64,000 bases of DNA, from positions 23,082,589-23,146,588 of the forward strand of contig OY365819.1 in the NCBI GenBank assembly GCA_959347315.1, read 5' to 3'. This stretch comes from Bimastos eiseni. Lineage: Eukaryota; Annelida; Clitellata; Crassiclitellata; Lumbricidae. Each line of letters starts with the position of its first letter. Positions within the stretch are counted from its first letter, which is position 1. This document shows, piece after piece, positions 35,201 through 50,200 of this stretch. The notes beneath the pieces were generated by a model. That model was given only the letters and a program-made list of their open reading frames with translations, was not told the DNA's origin and searched no databases. Made by a program: the position numbers and the translations under genes.

Positions 35201-38200
35201 ATAAATTAACATCTTTATTTTAAAGAAAATTCAATGGAATATTAAGTTCTTGTTTAATTAATCAATAATTTATAAGTTAGTCCATTAGTCCTAAATTTAT
35301 TTGATAAAAAATATTGTTTTATAAAAAAAATTATTTTTTCAAAAAAAGTTATTTTTACCTATTTTCAGGTGTAATATTTGCCGAGGCAAATACTTCCGAA
35401 TAGTCCAATATTTGGCCGAGGCGATTTCCGGTTATGCCCTACTTAATTTTAGTTTTAAATTTGTCTGCAGTCCATGTGAAACAGTGTCTGATGTAGACAC
35501 TTCCATCTGCAATGATATCCCACTAGAACTGCTTTCTAGCGGTCATCCCAAATGCGACACCGCCGAATGTCGCGTTTTTGGCATTTTTTGATAATATTTG
35601 CCTCAGTGTTTGTTTTGCACACAAATGCAAGTAGACTTTGTTACATTTATATTCACCAGATAATCTAAATTTTAATTTCTACAAGGGAAGTTAAGTCCAT
35701 TTAATTTATGATTTATTTAAAAAAAGAGATATGTCCATGGAACTATCCAGCGGGTTCCTGTCAACAGCTGACAGATGGCATGGATGTTCAGAGTGGATAG
35801 GGTCGAGCGATAACCATTGAGGTCCATTCTCAGACACGGGTACGATGTCGACTAGTAGTTCCACACTGGTGAAGTATGACACACGTCTGGATATTTGTCG
35901 AAGTACAAGAAGGATGTAGAAAAAGCATTTGTCATGTCTTGGTCGGTAGATTGAATGGTCATCCGTGACTATCGGTCGAGGTCACTCCAAAGGCCACATC
36001 AGCCGCCCTCCACAGAGACAAAAACACTTGGCGTACACGGCTGCGTGGCTGAGACTTGACCAAATACGTCAGAAGGGATAGTCTGGTGCAGTCACATGGC
36101 TTAGGCAACTTGCAAACAAAATTCCTCTTAAGCGTACCAAATCCTTGACAGAGCCGAGGAACAAGTCCATTATGTGCACCAGGCATTAGAAAACTCCCAC
36201 TTGTTCGAAGTCACTGAGTAAATTCTGCATTTAGATGTAAATAATCGTCAAATGACTCAGAAGTCGATCGGTCGACCAACATGGCCGGATGACACATGTA
36301 TGTATAATATATGTGACACAGAGGGTCAGAACCCATCACTTGTTGGTTATTAGCCTTTTTATTCAGTTGTATTCTGCAATGCGTCTGCTTCCAAATCCTT
36401 TTTGCCTAATCAAAATAGCTTTTTTCTAATTGAAGTTGTACTCGTTAGACTCTTTCATTGGTATAATCATAGCAACTGAGAAAATCAAACTTTCAGAATA
36501 TTCGTGTCATCAAAGTTCTTAGCAACCATTACTTGATTGCTACCCAATTCTGCTTAACAATAAAAGTAGGAAATAAGGCACAAATTTTTACGGACATAAC
36601 TCAATAATTGAGAAAAATAATGAAAAAAATGCACAAAATAAAATATTGTTCAACCACTCGAATGAGTCCTCCTTGACGAGCTCCACTCCGGCAAGTTTGC
36701 ATCATAAATGATCTTTTAAGGAAATGGATCGATTGTGCCATCTACCAGATTCCCAAAAGTCAGTAATAGAGGGTTCCGAAAAACCCATGTTTTCTCTTTC
36801 ACTTGTTTTGTGTCTATGCTCACGTGTTTGTCCCTCCATATCTTTTCCAATTCATTCATTGCAGTTTTCCCTATTGCCACCCTTCTTTTTATTTCCAAAT
36901 CACGCTTTCCCTCTGTCTCTATTACTGACCCCAGGAACGTGAAGCTATTTCCTCTCCGTCTATCTCAAAACTGTCCCAATCAGCTGTTGTCATTTTCTTT
37001 GTCTTCTTTATGTTGAAGTATAGGCCTGCCTTGTCACTTTCTCTCTTCATCCTTCTTATCAAATTTCACAGATCTGCTTTCCTCCCTTCCAGTAGTGCTG
37101 TGTCATCTGCATATCTTTGATTATTCAGTGTCCTTCCTGCTATCTTTACTCCTTCAGTTGCCTCTTCCATTTCTGCCCTCCTCATTATCCTTTCTGCATA
37201 CAGGTTGAAAAGAAATGGGGACATAATTGGTGATGAAGAGGAGACAAAGAAAAGATGGATGGAATACATGGAGGAGTTGTACAGCAAAGACAAGAGAGTA
37301 AGAAAAGAGCAAAAGAGAACATGAAAAGGAACCAGAGGTTATGGAAGCAGAGGTTATGGGCAATCAAACAACTGAAGGACAACATAGCGCTGGGTCTGGA
37401 TGATAAAAGCGGGGGATGATGCAATGATAAAGACAATAACAAAATATGCAATAGTCTGATAAAGACAATATACATACATACGTACATACATTTCAAGGTT
37501 TGCTGTTGAAAAGAGATCTTTCATTTAGACTGTGACTCAACTGATAAACTATGGTTTATTGATTCTGTCCTTTGAAGTCATTTTAGAATGAATGATTCTG
37601 CTTAAGATTGGCCATTGATTTATGTCTTGTACATTGATTTAATGCCACTGCTGTACTGGGTCACCTGTATGCTGATGACGTCCAAGCCTACTTGCATCGC
37701 ATGGCCTCTAATGCCTGTACTGCTGTTCGGGCTATAAGCCAAACGCTGAATGCCCTTGAGACTTGGATGGCGTCAAATCGCCTGCGACTCGATTCCCAAA
37801 AAAACCAATTTATCTGGCTGGGCACTCGCCAGCAGCTTATGAAGCTTGATTTAACTGCCTTTACTGCTCTCTTTGCATTTTCCTCTGTTGCCCAGGACCT
37901 TGGAGTCATGTTGGACCAAGAGCTCACCTTTGCCTCTCATATTCGCCGTCTTTGCTGTGATTCATACTACCAGCTGCGTTGACTTCGAACTGTTTCCTGC
38001 TCGCTAACTCCAGACGCCACAGCTACCCTTGTTCACGCCTTCATTACTGCCTGACTGGATTACTGTTGCTCATTCTATGCAGGCCTTCCACCTGGGCGTT
38101 TGCGGTGGCCTGCGTTCTGCTGCACGTCTTGTTGGATGTATTCATAAATTTGGCTATGTATCCGACTATATGCTGGATGTGCTCCACTGGCTCCCCCTCC

Positions 38201-41200
38201 AACAGCGAATCTCGTACCTTATCATCTCTTTGGTGTGGCGGTCCTTGCTAGGTCTCTGTTACTCTACTTTGAGTGTACTGGGTTGCCGCTCTCTACGCTC
38301 TACTGAGCGAGACATGCTCATTGTCCCATTTGCCCGTACAACTACTAAACAGAATCGTGCCTTCTCAGTGGTTGGCCCCTCATTCTGCAACATGCTGCCG
38401 TTGGCATTGCGGTTGTCACCAAGGGTCCACTCGGACTCATTTTGTACTTGCCTTTAAACTGTTCTTTTTAAACGTGCTGGAGTTGGGAGCGCTCCTGAGT
38501 AGTAGCCGTGAATGGGTGCTATATAAGTCTCGTTAATGAATGAATGATTTATGATTGGAGAATGTTCTGGATTGTGTGTAGATTGGATGCTTTGATTGTA
38601 TGTTTTATGTTTACACTCTTTGTCTATCCATGTCTTTTGAAGGGCTGTTGAAGACCATCCAAACAATGTCATTCTCATGACTGTCATGAATCCTAGACAT
38701 CCAATTACTGTTGTAAGTCATCTTTCTTTTGTTACAATGTTCAGAATTACTGACAATATGATGTGAACCACTATTTATGCAAAGTTATTGTCAAGATTAA
38801 CATTATCGATAAACAACATGCTATGCTGTATGGTTTCTAGAATATAACTTGGCATTTTTGGAAAGACTGACCAGTGTAATGTGGTGTAGAATTACATGTG
38901 AAATGTGTTTTCTTGCATCTGGTTGGTTTTATCCAATTAAAATGTTGTGAAGAAAGTTATGTAAAAGCTTTTGCCATGAACTACAGTTCAAAGATCTACA
39001 AATATTATAATTTGGTATGCATGTCGTAGATTTTATGTTGCCATCCTGTAAGCATGAAGGTGTTCAGTAACTTCCTTATCAATCGATCACAAAGACTTTG
39101 GACATGGGACATGGCATCCCTTCAGAATATCTACCAAGCAGCAGCACTCTCTGTCCAACTGTGGGTGAAAAGTACAGATTTGGGGGAGGTATAAAATGTT
39201 AATAAGGAGTTCCTAGATAGGAGATGTAGCTGTAGGAGAGCCCATTGCAGGTGGTCGGATCGAGAAAACCCGATGCTGTATTATAATAGCCGTGCAAAAG
39301 AGACGGTGAGGTTCAAGTGGTCATTGTCCACTACTGGCTGAGATATGGCGACACAATTCCTGCAAATAAACAGGCACAGTACCGCTAAGGCAGCACCGTG
39401 CTAAGTCGGATGCCCTAAATAAGATATAATAGGACATCCTGCGTGTAGTCGATACATTACCCACTCTGGGGATTCCACTGATCAATTGTGCAGCCGCGCA
39501 CAACACCTACTCCAGGCGCCCAATCCGATCTTGTGGATGGTTGGCTTATATTGAGGAACAATAGTCAAGGTGACCTGTAACGAAGGCATGAACTGCAATG
39601 CTGGGAATAAGTGAGCGCAATATTGCTCGCAATTGGCGCTGCTGGTAAAAGCAGCTACAAGAGACAGTGTTAACATGTTGAGTGAAGGTGAATTCTAGGG
39701 ATTCAAGAGTGACCCTCTGATCCCAAACAGAGGTGGAGAAAATGAAGAGGAGAAACTGGGTAGAGAGGGCACAAAGATGAATTTTTCCAGCTGCTGCCTG
39801 GTGCCAAGCCAGATAAATTGCGTTTTGGATGGGTTTAGGCGAAGCCGAATTAACGACATCTAGCCACCTAGTGTGTAGCAAACTGCTTGGAAGAGTGGGA
39901 AACAGTGAACACATTGGTCACTAAACAGTGAACTTTAGTTGGCACTTATTAGAAATTAGCTTGTGTAAATTTGGTTGAGGACTCTACAAGAAGACAGGAG
40001 TAGTCCTATTTCAGACATATATGGTTGAATATCAATGGGTCTGGGGTTGCCCAAATGGACCAGGAGTCCATAGTGACAACACAAGAAGTGCTGCCACATA
40101 GGAACTAACTTAAGTTTCTATTAAAGTATTTGTCTATTCCAGATTCTACTTAGTTTCAGTTTCTTGGTTTTTTCAGTTTCTATTCAGTTTTATTTAACTT
40201 AAATAAAATAAATCAGTTAACTGAAGTTACATGTAGTTAACTTGACGCTGACCCAGTGGAGTTTTTGTTATTGATGTTAATTTTTATTTTCAGGATGTCA
40301 TAAATGCTGTCTGCTCTCCACATGGAAATGTTTTACGAATTGTTATTTTTCGTAAAAATGGTGTTCAAGCGATGGTTGAATATCCTTTGTGATGTGTTAA
40401 AAATTAATAGAACTACATGGATGGAAAAAGAGGAAGAATTTTATGTTAAATATTATTTTGTCTGCAGGTCTTATATGCTATAATTTAGTGTATTGTATTT
40501 ATCATTATATTTAGCACTTGTTAAAATTAGCTATAAGTTTAGGATTTTATGTGAACTTTGTAGAATGCATCTTATAGAAAATGTGTTATTTATGTAGATA
40601 GGCATATTGGATCTGCTGAAAAGATAGGTTACATAGCACAGATATTATCTGTAAGTTATTTATGGAAAATCATTTCTGTCCAGGTGATGAATGTAAATAT
40701 TATGTGTCTGTGAATTTGACGTAATAATGCTGTGAATTTGACGTAATAATGCTGTCAGAAAATATTTTGGCAGCTTTACTATCTAGAGTTTCCAGACATT
40801 ATTTTTCTATGTGACGCAAATGTGTTCATTTAATGCAGTGTAAGACCAGGCATACATTGGGTCTTAATGTTCAAATGAAGAATTAGTTGCATTTGAGTGT
40901 GTCTGATGAGGCACTCTTGAGGTGATGATAGCACCACTTCAAGAGAGTAATTTATTATTGCAATCTGCTTTAGTTAGCTACTGTTACAGTTGGTAAAGGA
41001 TCCCTAGGAGTTTTTATTTGATTTGGTCCAATCTCCATGTATGTGATGATAAGATCTACTAATTATGAAGCAGACACTGCTTGTATTTCCTTGACTTTCT
41101 AATTACGTTTGATAGCTTGGAAGGTGCCTCCAAGGCTAAATTGGCTCTTCATGGGGCAGACATCTATTCAAACTGCTGTACAATTCGCGCAGAATATGCC

Positions 41201-44200
41201 AAGGTTTGTTTCTGATCGTGAATTCATTTGACTAGTCTGTTATTAGTTTGTATATTGGTTGAATGAGTTATGTATTCACCTGAATACATATCATCTCTAA
41301 TAAATTGAAAATGTGGAATATTTGTAGCACTTGAGTTTGAGTTTGCATTGTCATTTAAAGAGAAGATGAAAGGAAATGTTGTGAAAATAGGAATTTATGA
41401 CCTTCTCCTCCTCTTCCGTTGACTTTATTGTGTGATTGGTTTTGGTGAGAGTATTTCTCACAGACAAAAAACAGCAATAAATCATCTCCACTGCAGTATC
41501 AAGTAATTATGATTGATTTGTCGATTGATATTACAGTGGAGATGATTTGTTGCTGCTTTTTGTCTTGGTGAACTAAGTGTTACTTTACCGTTAGCTGTAA
41601 CAGCTGTTCTGTGAAGACTACATTTTGCATTTGTGTTATTTTACATTCTGCTATATTTTAGCCCAACACTTTGACGGTTATTCGAAATGATTCTGACAGC
41701 TGGGATTATACCGCAAACACTTTTGGTGAGTAAAATTTTATTTCAGCAATGTGATGTTTTTGATTTTTATGTGTGACTGGATTGATGTGAACAAAATGGT
41801 TTTCGGATGCTATGTTGACATCAAGCAGTTTTACCCATAATGCTGCTGAGTTAAATATATTTTTTGTGAAAATTGGTTGCCTTATTTAGTTGTGAAAATA
41901 TCATTGTAAGCATTTGTGAAAACTTATGTTGCTAAGTTGTTGTGGAGGAATTTCTGAGTCACCATATATGGTTGAGTACAAGTAGCCTTCAATTTTAAGT
42001 TTGGGTTTAACGATTCAAAATGTATTACTACACATTTAAGTTGCTATCTGAGAACATGGTTATCTAAGATGTCAGTAGTGCGAGTGTGACTAGCAGAATA
42101 TTTGAACTATACTCAGGTCGTGAAATATGAAATGAAACACTTGTTGCTGTGTTAAGTATTACAAAATGAAGAAACCGTCATATTAATCTAATTTATAAAA
42201 ATTATCAGTTGCTGCTTTGATATATGAGGCAGTTGTGTAGACTGAATCAAGCAAAGGCAATCTTGAAGACATACATCTGAAAGACATACATCTGGAAGAC
42301 ATGTTGTTATAGAACTGTTGCTGAGTGTTTAATTTTCATGATTGTGCAACATGATGTAAGATTACTGAAAATGATGAACATTGCAATATACCTTTTATTC
42401 AAGTTGACCATTTTTATATGTGACACTCTGTTTAACTTTATTCTTCATTAATGCTAATAAATGACTCCTCTATACATTATTTTGTTAGCAGTTATTAGAA
42501 CAGTCATTCAATGATGGTTATGAAGCTGAGAGAGCTCTGCCATGTGACTGTTGAGGACTACTGCCTTGACATCTCCTTTTGTCTGTTTTTGTCATGCCAG
42601 GGACTTAGTAATCCACTCCATACAATGGTGTTGAGCATGGTTGGTGGGTGCCTTGTTGAGACCTATTATTTTTGGCGAGGAACAGTTACGAATGGCATCA
42701 GGCTTAATAGAAATATCAAAACCAGTTTTAATTATAATTATTTATAATTACTGTACCAAGCTTGCAATTAATTTAAATCTTGTAAGGAAAGTAAATTTCA
42801 ATTTAAATGCACAATGATATATGACAGCTGTGTACTATTGATGTCGTTAACACTTTGAAGATGAGTTGCACTGGGTTCCCATTTGTTTCTAATGAAGTAT
42901 GAAAAATCTATTTGAGCAGAATGTTTCTTTATCAAGTATTTTATTTTATCAAGAACCTTCGAAATTTATACTTATTTGCAACCTAATAATGATTTGTTAC
43001 TATGTGGATGGAAGACATCTCTGTCTCTGTCTTTGACCATGTGTTGTATGTTGTATGCCTACTTCAAATTTAAACTATGTCCAGAGTTCTGTGACTTTTA
43101 TTCAAATGTGTATGGTGCTTGTTGTGACACAGATAATATTATCACTCTTAGTGTGTCATGGGTTGTGAGTTAGCAAGGAAGATGTGTTATTTTAAATATT
43201 GGAACAGTTGCACCACAAACAATGAGCAGAATATGGTAAATTTTCATTCTTAAACCTGAACCTCAAAACTAGACTTGCAGTATAGGGCACCATTTTCCAA
43301 TCTTTTTTGGTCATGGAACCCTTTTGATCTCATATTTTTGGCAGAACTCCTTCCAAAGTCAAATTTATTCTGTTGTAGGTACAAACGATTGGGAATGCAA
43401 ACAATTATTGGTTTGCGTAGATTAGATTAATAACAGAAATGTCGATGACAATTTCATTTGAATTCTCTTTCATATAATCATTTGAATTCTCTTTCATATA
43501 AAGTTATATGCAGGTGTTAAGCAAAAAGCCTCCATTTGTTCACACTTAATGTTTTCTGAGGAACCTTTGTTATCACCTCACGGTTCCTAGGAACAGAGTT
43601 TGGGAAATGCTGTTATAGGGCAGTGCAAAAGAATCTTATCAACTGGAATTTGAACCATGTGTTGTTAATTGGTCAGGCCATACTCATGTGTTGTTATTTG
43701 GAATATCATGTGAAGAATGATAATTAGGTCAGGCCATACTCATGTATTGTTATTTGGAATATCATGTGAAGAATGATAATTAGGTCAGGCCATACTCATG
43801 TATTGTTATTTGGAATATCATGTGAAGAATGATAATTAGGTCAGGCCATACTCATGTATTGTTATTTGGAATATCATGTGAAGAATGATAATTGGGTCAG
43901 GCCATACTCATGTGTTGTTATTTGGAATGTCATGTGAAGAATGATTATTGTGTCAGTCCATACTGTTAACATCTTGACAACTTTGTTAGCGCATGATTCA
44001 CAATGTTAGGCAAAACAATCGTTCATCATATCATCATCTTTTGAAACAAACAGTCGCCAAGTTCACAGTTTCATTCATTTTCTAAATTTCCTTACCAAAT
44101 CAACAGCAGCAGCAGCACATGCTGACACACATCCATATTATTATCTGCACACAGATGCAAATGCATCTACTATGTCTGTGATGAGATTTAACAAATGCTG

Positions 44201-47200
44201 CGTCATCCATCGTCTGCTAATTTAAACAGACGTATGAACATCTACAACAACAAAACTGGAGACTCATGCATCAGAGAAACATTCTGGCACTACATAAATC
44301 AGTTGAACAGGTGGCTTACAATGGCGATCAGAGATGCCACTGCCATTCAACCAACAACAAAATCCCACATGGAGCTTTCACTCCTCCACTTGGAGCTTCA
44401 CTCCTCCACATGGGTTGCCTCACACATTGACCCACAGAACAGACGCTTCAGTTACTGTTGCCCATACACGAAAGACACGATTTCTTACACAAACAAGGAC
44501 AGTATATTTCAACACCACATCATCATGAATCACAGACAGGAGTTGCAACACCTCATACTACTACTACTACTACTACTGATGAACACAAGTCAGACATGAC
44601 AGCTAGACACAACACATCTCTTTAATCGGTAAGATCTCAGTCATTGCTTTGTCTTTCCAATTACTTTTTGAATAAGAAGCAACGCTTTGATGCAACCACT
44701 TCTTATACCTGGTCTTCACTTTTGACAAGCAGTGACATTTGAGATTGCTTTTTAATTGTGTTATCATGTATTGCAAAGCTTCTTGGATTATTTCTTTACA
44801 TACTGTTACTAACAAATTGTACATATTATTTTGATGCTAGACTGTAGTAGATTGATCTGCTGACCTGTGAGCAGAGGTGTTTACACAAAGCACACATTCT
44901 GATCATACATTGTTATGTACAATGCTATTGCATTAGACATCTGGCTCTATTTTATCTTGATAAGCTTGTACACAACTTCTTAAATATTCTGATGTGCTTC
45001 AATAAATGACAACTTAGACTTAGTTCCTCCCGTTCCTTTTAGAACATTGGTCAATTAGAGTTCTCCATCTTGTATAATATTTGCCCATACACGATTGTCA
45101 TTTATAAATTATCATTTATGAATGACAACAGCGCTTTTATAATGATCATTATTCTAATGTTTCTTGTTTTTTTCTGTTGTAGGTAGATGTAGAACTGGCC
45201 TGAAACTGTCGACATTAGGAATGTTGAATTCATACGAAGCTGTTGCAACGTGAGGTTCAACTGAGCTGCACTGATGAATTCATCATGTATTGAAAAACCT
45301 GTTCGAATGCATTGCATATATCTTTGATTTTTCAGTCAACATTTTCCTCTATGATTTGTTATATAATAATCAGTGTTTGTTCTGTCCATCATCTGTTCAT
45401 CTGTTGTTTAAAAACATTTTACTGTGTATTTTTAACTTTGATAGACAGAGAAAAAGACCATTTAGAAGGATTATGTGGTTGTGTGAAATGTTCTATTTTT
45501 TTACCATTAACCCCTTTAGTGGCAAACCCGATTATACCCATTCATACATATACATACATACATACATACATACATTCACACACGTTACATACATAGATAT
45601 ATATATATGCAAATACATATACATACATATATATATATACAAATATACATGTGCATATATATATATAAACACACGTGTATGTACATATATATATATATAC
45701 ATAAATTATATACATATATATTTATACATAAACTACATATATATATATTTATTTATACTTATATATATATACACATGTATGCATATATATATGCATATAT
45801 ATATGCCTATATATATGCATATATATATGCATATAAAAATATATTCATACATATATACATGCATACATATATGTACATACATACATAGATATGCAGACAT
45901 AAAATTTGCTTACCATACAAGGGTAGGTTTTAAAAATTTTGTAGGACGCTAAAGGGGTTAAGTTAGTGCGGTATTGGTTTTGTATTTCTGGGATTATTGT
46001 GAGTTTGCAGAAACCTGATGTCTGTACTAATTGATTAAATAACAAATGTTTTAACACTTTGACCGCTGACACATTTATGAGCCAGGCGCGGCAAATACAG
46101 GCCTATAAGCCTAAAATTTCTTAATTTTTTATTTCATGTTTTTCTGCATTCTTTTGGTTGAAGAATAAAAAAATAACTTTCTTTTGTGCATTTGCGTAAA
46201 TGCCGCACCGTAGGATTCTGAGTTTGAAACTGTTTGAAGCATTGTTCTGGACAGAGAGTAGGCTCTTAGGGGCAAGTGTTGCAGAAAATACACGTTTTGT
46301 TGCGTATTCGAGGCTTGGTATAAACCACACACTTCTAGCAAGGTCCCTCTTTGTTTGCAGTTGATAGGATAACATCTGATTCGTGAGAAGAGCACAAAAT
46401 ATCTCCTCATGAGCAGCAAACAGTTGAAGGAAAGACTAGGCCACAGCCTATAGCAAACTCTTGTTAGCGTGCCACACAATCTAGCAACCGCCAATTTTAC
46501 AGGCGTTGTGCAAAATAAATTTCACAGATCCTTTCAACTATCCTGACAATATCCTAATATCCTGACAAATACCCATTCTTTTTCAAACTATTATGTTTTA
46601 TTTATTTTGTTTACCGCAAGACACGATGTAAGAAATACTTTTTACATTGTGCCGAAGGCGAAGAACTAGATGGCCGACGTCAACAAGGACACATAATTCG
46701 TTCTGTTTCACTCTGACAGTGCCAAAAATAGCCTAGTATAATCTTACATGCAATCAGTACGTATCAGCACATGTCCACTATCATTTATACGCAATAGGAA
46801 ATATTACTCCCACGCTGAATAACGTCTGAGCGGTAGTTACTTTTGGGACGTGTATACACATCCCTTGCGGTCAACGTGTTACGTAAGGTGATAGTTATTA
46901 AAAGTGTTTCCTGAGGTGTGTTATATGTGTAAAATGAATGAGATGTGAGTTTTGCAAGGTTTTAGTATTGATTCATGTTTCTCTGGTTTTGTTGTTTCAT
47001 AATATGACATTCCTAAAGCTGGAAAACTAAAGGAAATGCTGCCAAAACCTAAATGTAATTAAGATTTTGCTTCATGAGATGACTGATTTGACAAAGAGTG
47101 CAGTTCGAGATAATTGTTTTTGAACAACAAATTAGCCTTGCTATACAGCAAAGGAACTGCTGTTTATAGGAATATTACACAGATGCTGCTGTTCTCCAAT

Positions 47201-50200
47201 CGACTTGACATGTCAAGATTTAGCAAGTAACCGAATTACTTTGGTAGAATAAAAATGACTGCCACAAACGACAGAATCTGAACAGCTGTGATTGACTTCT
47301 GAGGCTGTGCGGCATTGCTTTAGTATGTTTTTTGTGCTGCTGTTAAGTCGTTTACAATTATGCTGCTGTCTGTTAGTGCTTGGAGCCAATTTGTGCCTGT
47401 CATGTGTACAGGTGGTGTATTTTGTGTTTTAGGTAAAGAGATGTTTCAGAATATGTCTAAACCACAACCACTGCTGGCTGATCCAAACATTAGCGCTGGA
47501 CCTGTTCCATTCGGTAAGCAGAATTATCTGCATCAGTCAAAACGATCATCATTTGGTGGTGTAATTGTATTTCTTGCATAGGGCCCATCCATATATTACG
47601 TAGGCAAGAATTCAGATTTTCGGACCCCTCAGTTGTGCTGCGTACATTTCGTGGACCTCCCCCGCAGGGACTTCTACAGGCATATTTGTGGAAGCAGATC
47701 TTGGGGGGATAACATTCTGTGATCTTAAGGGAATAACAATTAATTAAGTTATTGTTAAATAAATTATTAGCTCAAATATTTGACACTGTTTAATCTTGAT
47801 GCTACAGAACTACTAGAAAACCTTGTTTCGCGAGAATTGTCGATCATGCACCTAAAACCGATAAAAAGATGGCAATGATCTTTCTATAAGCACATCATAT
47901 TATGTAGGCCTGCGATGCAGATATGACACAAGCAAGACGGAAGCAACGGTGTTGCTAGGTCACTAAGTAGAAATAGACGAAGTCCTACGAGCACCATGGG
48001 CCTACTCTCTAAGATGAAGACAGGCGATTGTCAAAATGGGTGGCAGGGTTTTCTTTGGGAATAAGCAATCTTTTGTTGTGGAGACAATTCAGGAATGCGG
48101 CTTTTCGTTATTGATTCTTGATTCACCGAGAGCAGCAGTCATAGACACATTGACGAAGTAAGAAATAGGATGCTCACGAGGGATGGAGAGGTTTGCAGCG
48201 ATGAAACTCGAATTAGAGACAAGAGAATTCGGCTACTCGTGTGCGTTCCTGGCCAGTAGTGGATCAGAGATGTATGCAGCTGCGAGATGGATTCGACGAT
48301 GGCGCATTGTTGACAGTAATGTCAATGTTTGCTGCCCACAACCTCAAAAGAGGATCGTGTAGGGCTTATCACAGTCAATAACATTGTGCAACTCATTAAG
48401 ATCTACAGTCTCAATCCCGATGTTGTGCTTGAGTATGATGACTTGTACCAAACATTCTCTATGTTGAAAGCCCATTGTAAGCAGCAGATACCACAAACAC
48501 ACCACTCGTTGCCACAGACCAAAATGTCAAACTACACTCACTGCAGAAAGACTAAACGTTGTCAAAAGTCGCCAGCGGTCAACCAGGTGCGATGATTGGA
48601 TAAATGCACAATGTAAAATTATTTCAGCTGAAAAAGACTTTGTTTGCGAGATCGAAGGACCAATTTAAACGACATCTGATCACTGTCTATAGATTTTAGA
48701 AAGTTACTCAAATCAAGTGAGTCTCCCTGCATATATTATCTATTATAACAATAGTCCCACGATACCACGACGTGTCAGTTATTTCAGTTCAGCATATGGC
48801 ATTGTCGTTGGGGTGAATCTGAGAATGATCACTTTCATGCATCTATGTATTTTAGTTAAGCAACATTACTATTTTTTGTAAGTAACATTTCTACGGTAAC
48901 AATGTTACATATACAATAGCGATGTTACTTGCTGTTCTAAGTAACACTACTATGGTATTTTAGTTAAGTAACATGACTATTGTAATTTTTTGGATGATGC
49001 AATGTCTGAAATTCTGAATAGTCATAAATTGTTACAATAGTTACTCATTGTCTATAAAACAATCTTCGTTTAATCAAGTGTCCCGTCATCGACTCTTAGG
49101 TTCGATAGGAAGGATATTGCTTTCATCACCATGGGGGGATAGAAGCTTCTGCTCCCTTGTGTGTACGTGTCTCTGAGCTCTACCCCTGTTGCAAGGATTA
49201 AATAGCTAAAGACATCTATTTTGTCATAGGCTAATTAATTATTTTTGTTAAGCATCATATTTAACAGCTTAAATTTGTTAACTATTGTGGAGAAATAAAA
49301 TGCTAACAACACTTGCATTTGAAAAGGTTTTCATGCTAAATAAAATTGAATAAGCAGGAATATAGTCTGTGACTGGGTTTACAGTTTTGATTTTAATATT
49401 CCATTTTTTGGAAGTCATAATTAGATACTTATATTTGCGTACGTACAAATTTTCGGGACCACGCCATACACACCAGTACGCAAAATCACCGAAATTTGAA
49501 ACCCCACCCTCGCTGCATGCGTAATATGTAGAACTTTAATAATTGTCATGAACTTGTCAGTCGCTGCATTTTTGACAGCGATATTTTCTCTTTCTCAATA
49601 AACGAAGATGCATACATACTGGCCCCATACTTTGTTCTTCAGAGATTAATGTAAGAGAACTCTCTGGTACTTTCGTTGTCATAAATTTTTAAGACAACAG
49701 AACTACAACAATTTTTAGCTTTTCATGTCTGCTGCCTTGTAACAAAAGGTCAGTTTAATCTTTATCATCTAAATATGCTGGAATTCAAACCCTGACACAT
49801 AGAGTCAAAAGGCAAATGCTCGATTTATTAATGGAGTCTTGTTTTCTGCATGTGGTAACTGAGATGTGTCCGTTTTGTCTGGGCTGCTTAAAGCATTCCC
49901 GTAGGAGATTTCTTGATGTCAGAAAGCTGGTGCTGCTCTCTGACACTTTTCTTTGGTATTCCTGGAATCAAGGGTCATCAGCTTTTGTCTTTATTTTCTA
50001 TCGATGTTGACCACATGTTTAGTTGTACCACTCTATTAATCTGACGATTCTTGGATTCACGAGTTTCACCGTTGTATCATAATAACAGACTGATTAATTC
50101 TCCTTTGTGATTATGTCATTATTATTATTACATCTTCCTCTTGTATATCACAGATTGTACTGATAACTCATTACAAGTAGTAGGTGTTGCCTCATTTTAT

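Noticed and set aside
41107..41120. Ordinary AG acceptor (GATAG at about 41,115) for exon 8
   Set aside because: It would remove the conserved FDS residues and needs a GT donor that exon 7 lacks; the AC acceptor and branch site fit fully.
43672..43965. CRISPR-like array
   Set aside because: The units are directly adjacent with no unique spacers, and the genome is eukaryotic.
44195..44599. 134-codon + frame in hnRNP L intron 9
   Set aside because: It matches no known family, ends in a (CTA)n-derived Leu run and lies within an intron.
45290..45952. 220-codon frame rich in Tyr-Ile-His
   Set aside because: Most of it translates the TACATA/TATATG microsatellite inside a piggyBac-like MITE.
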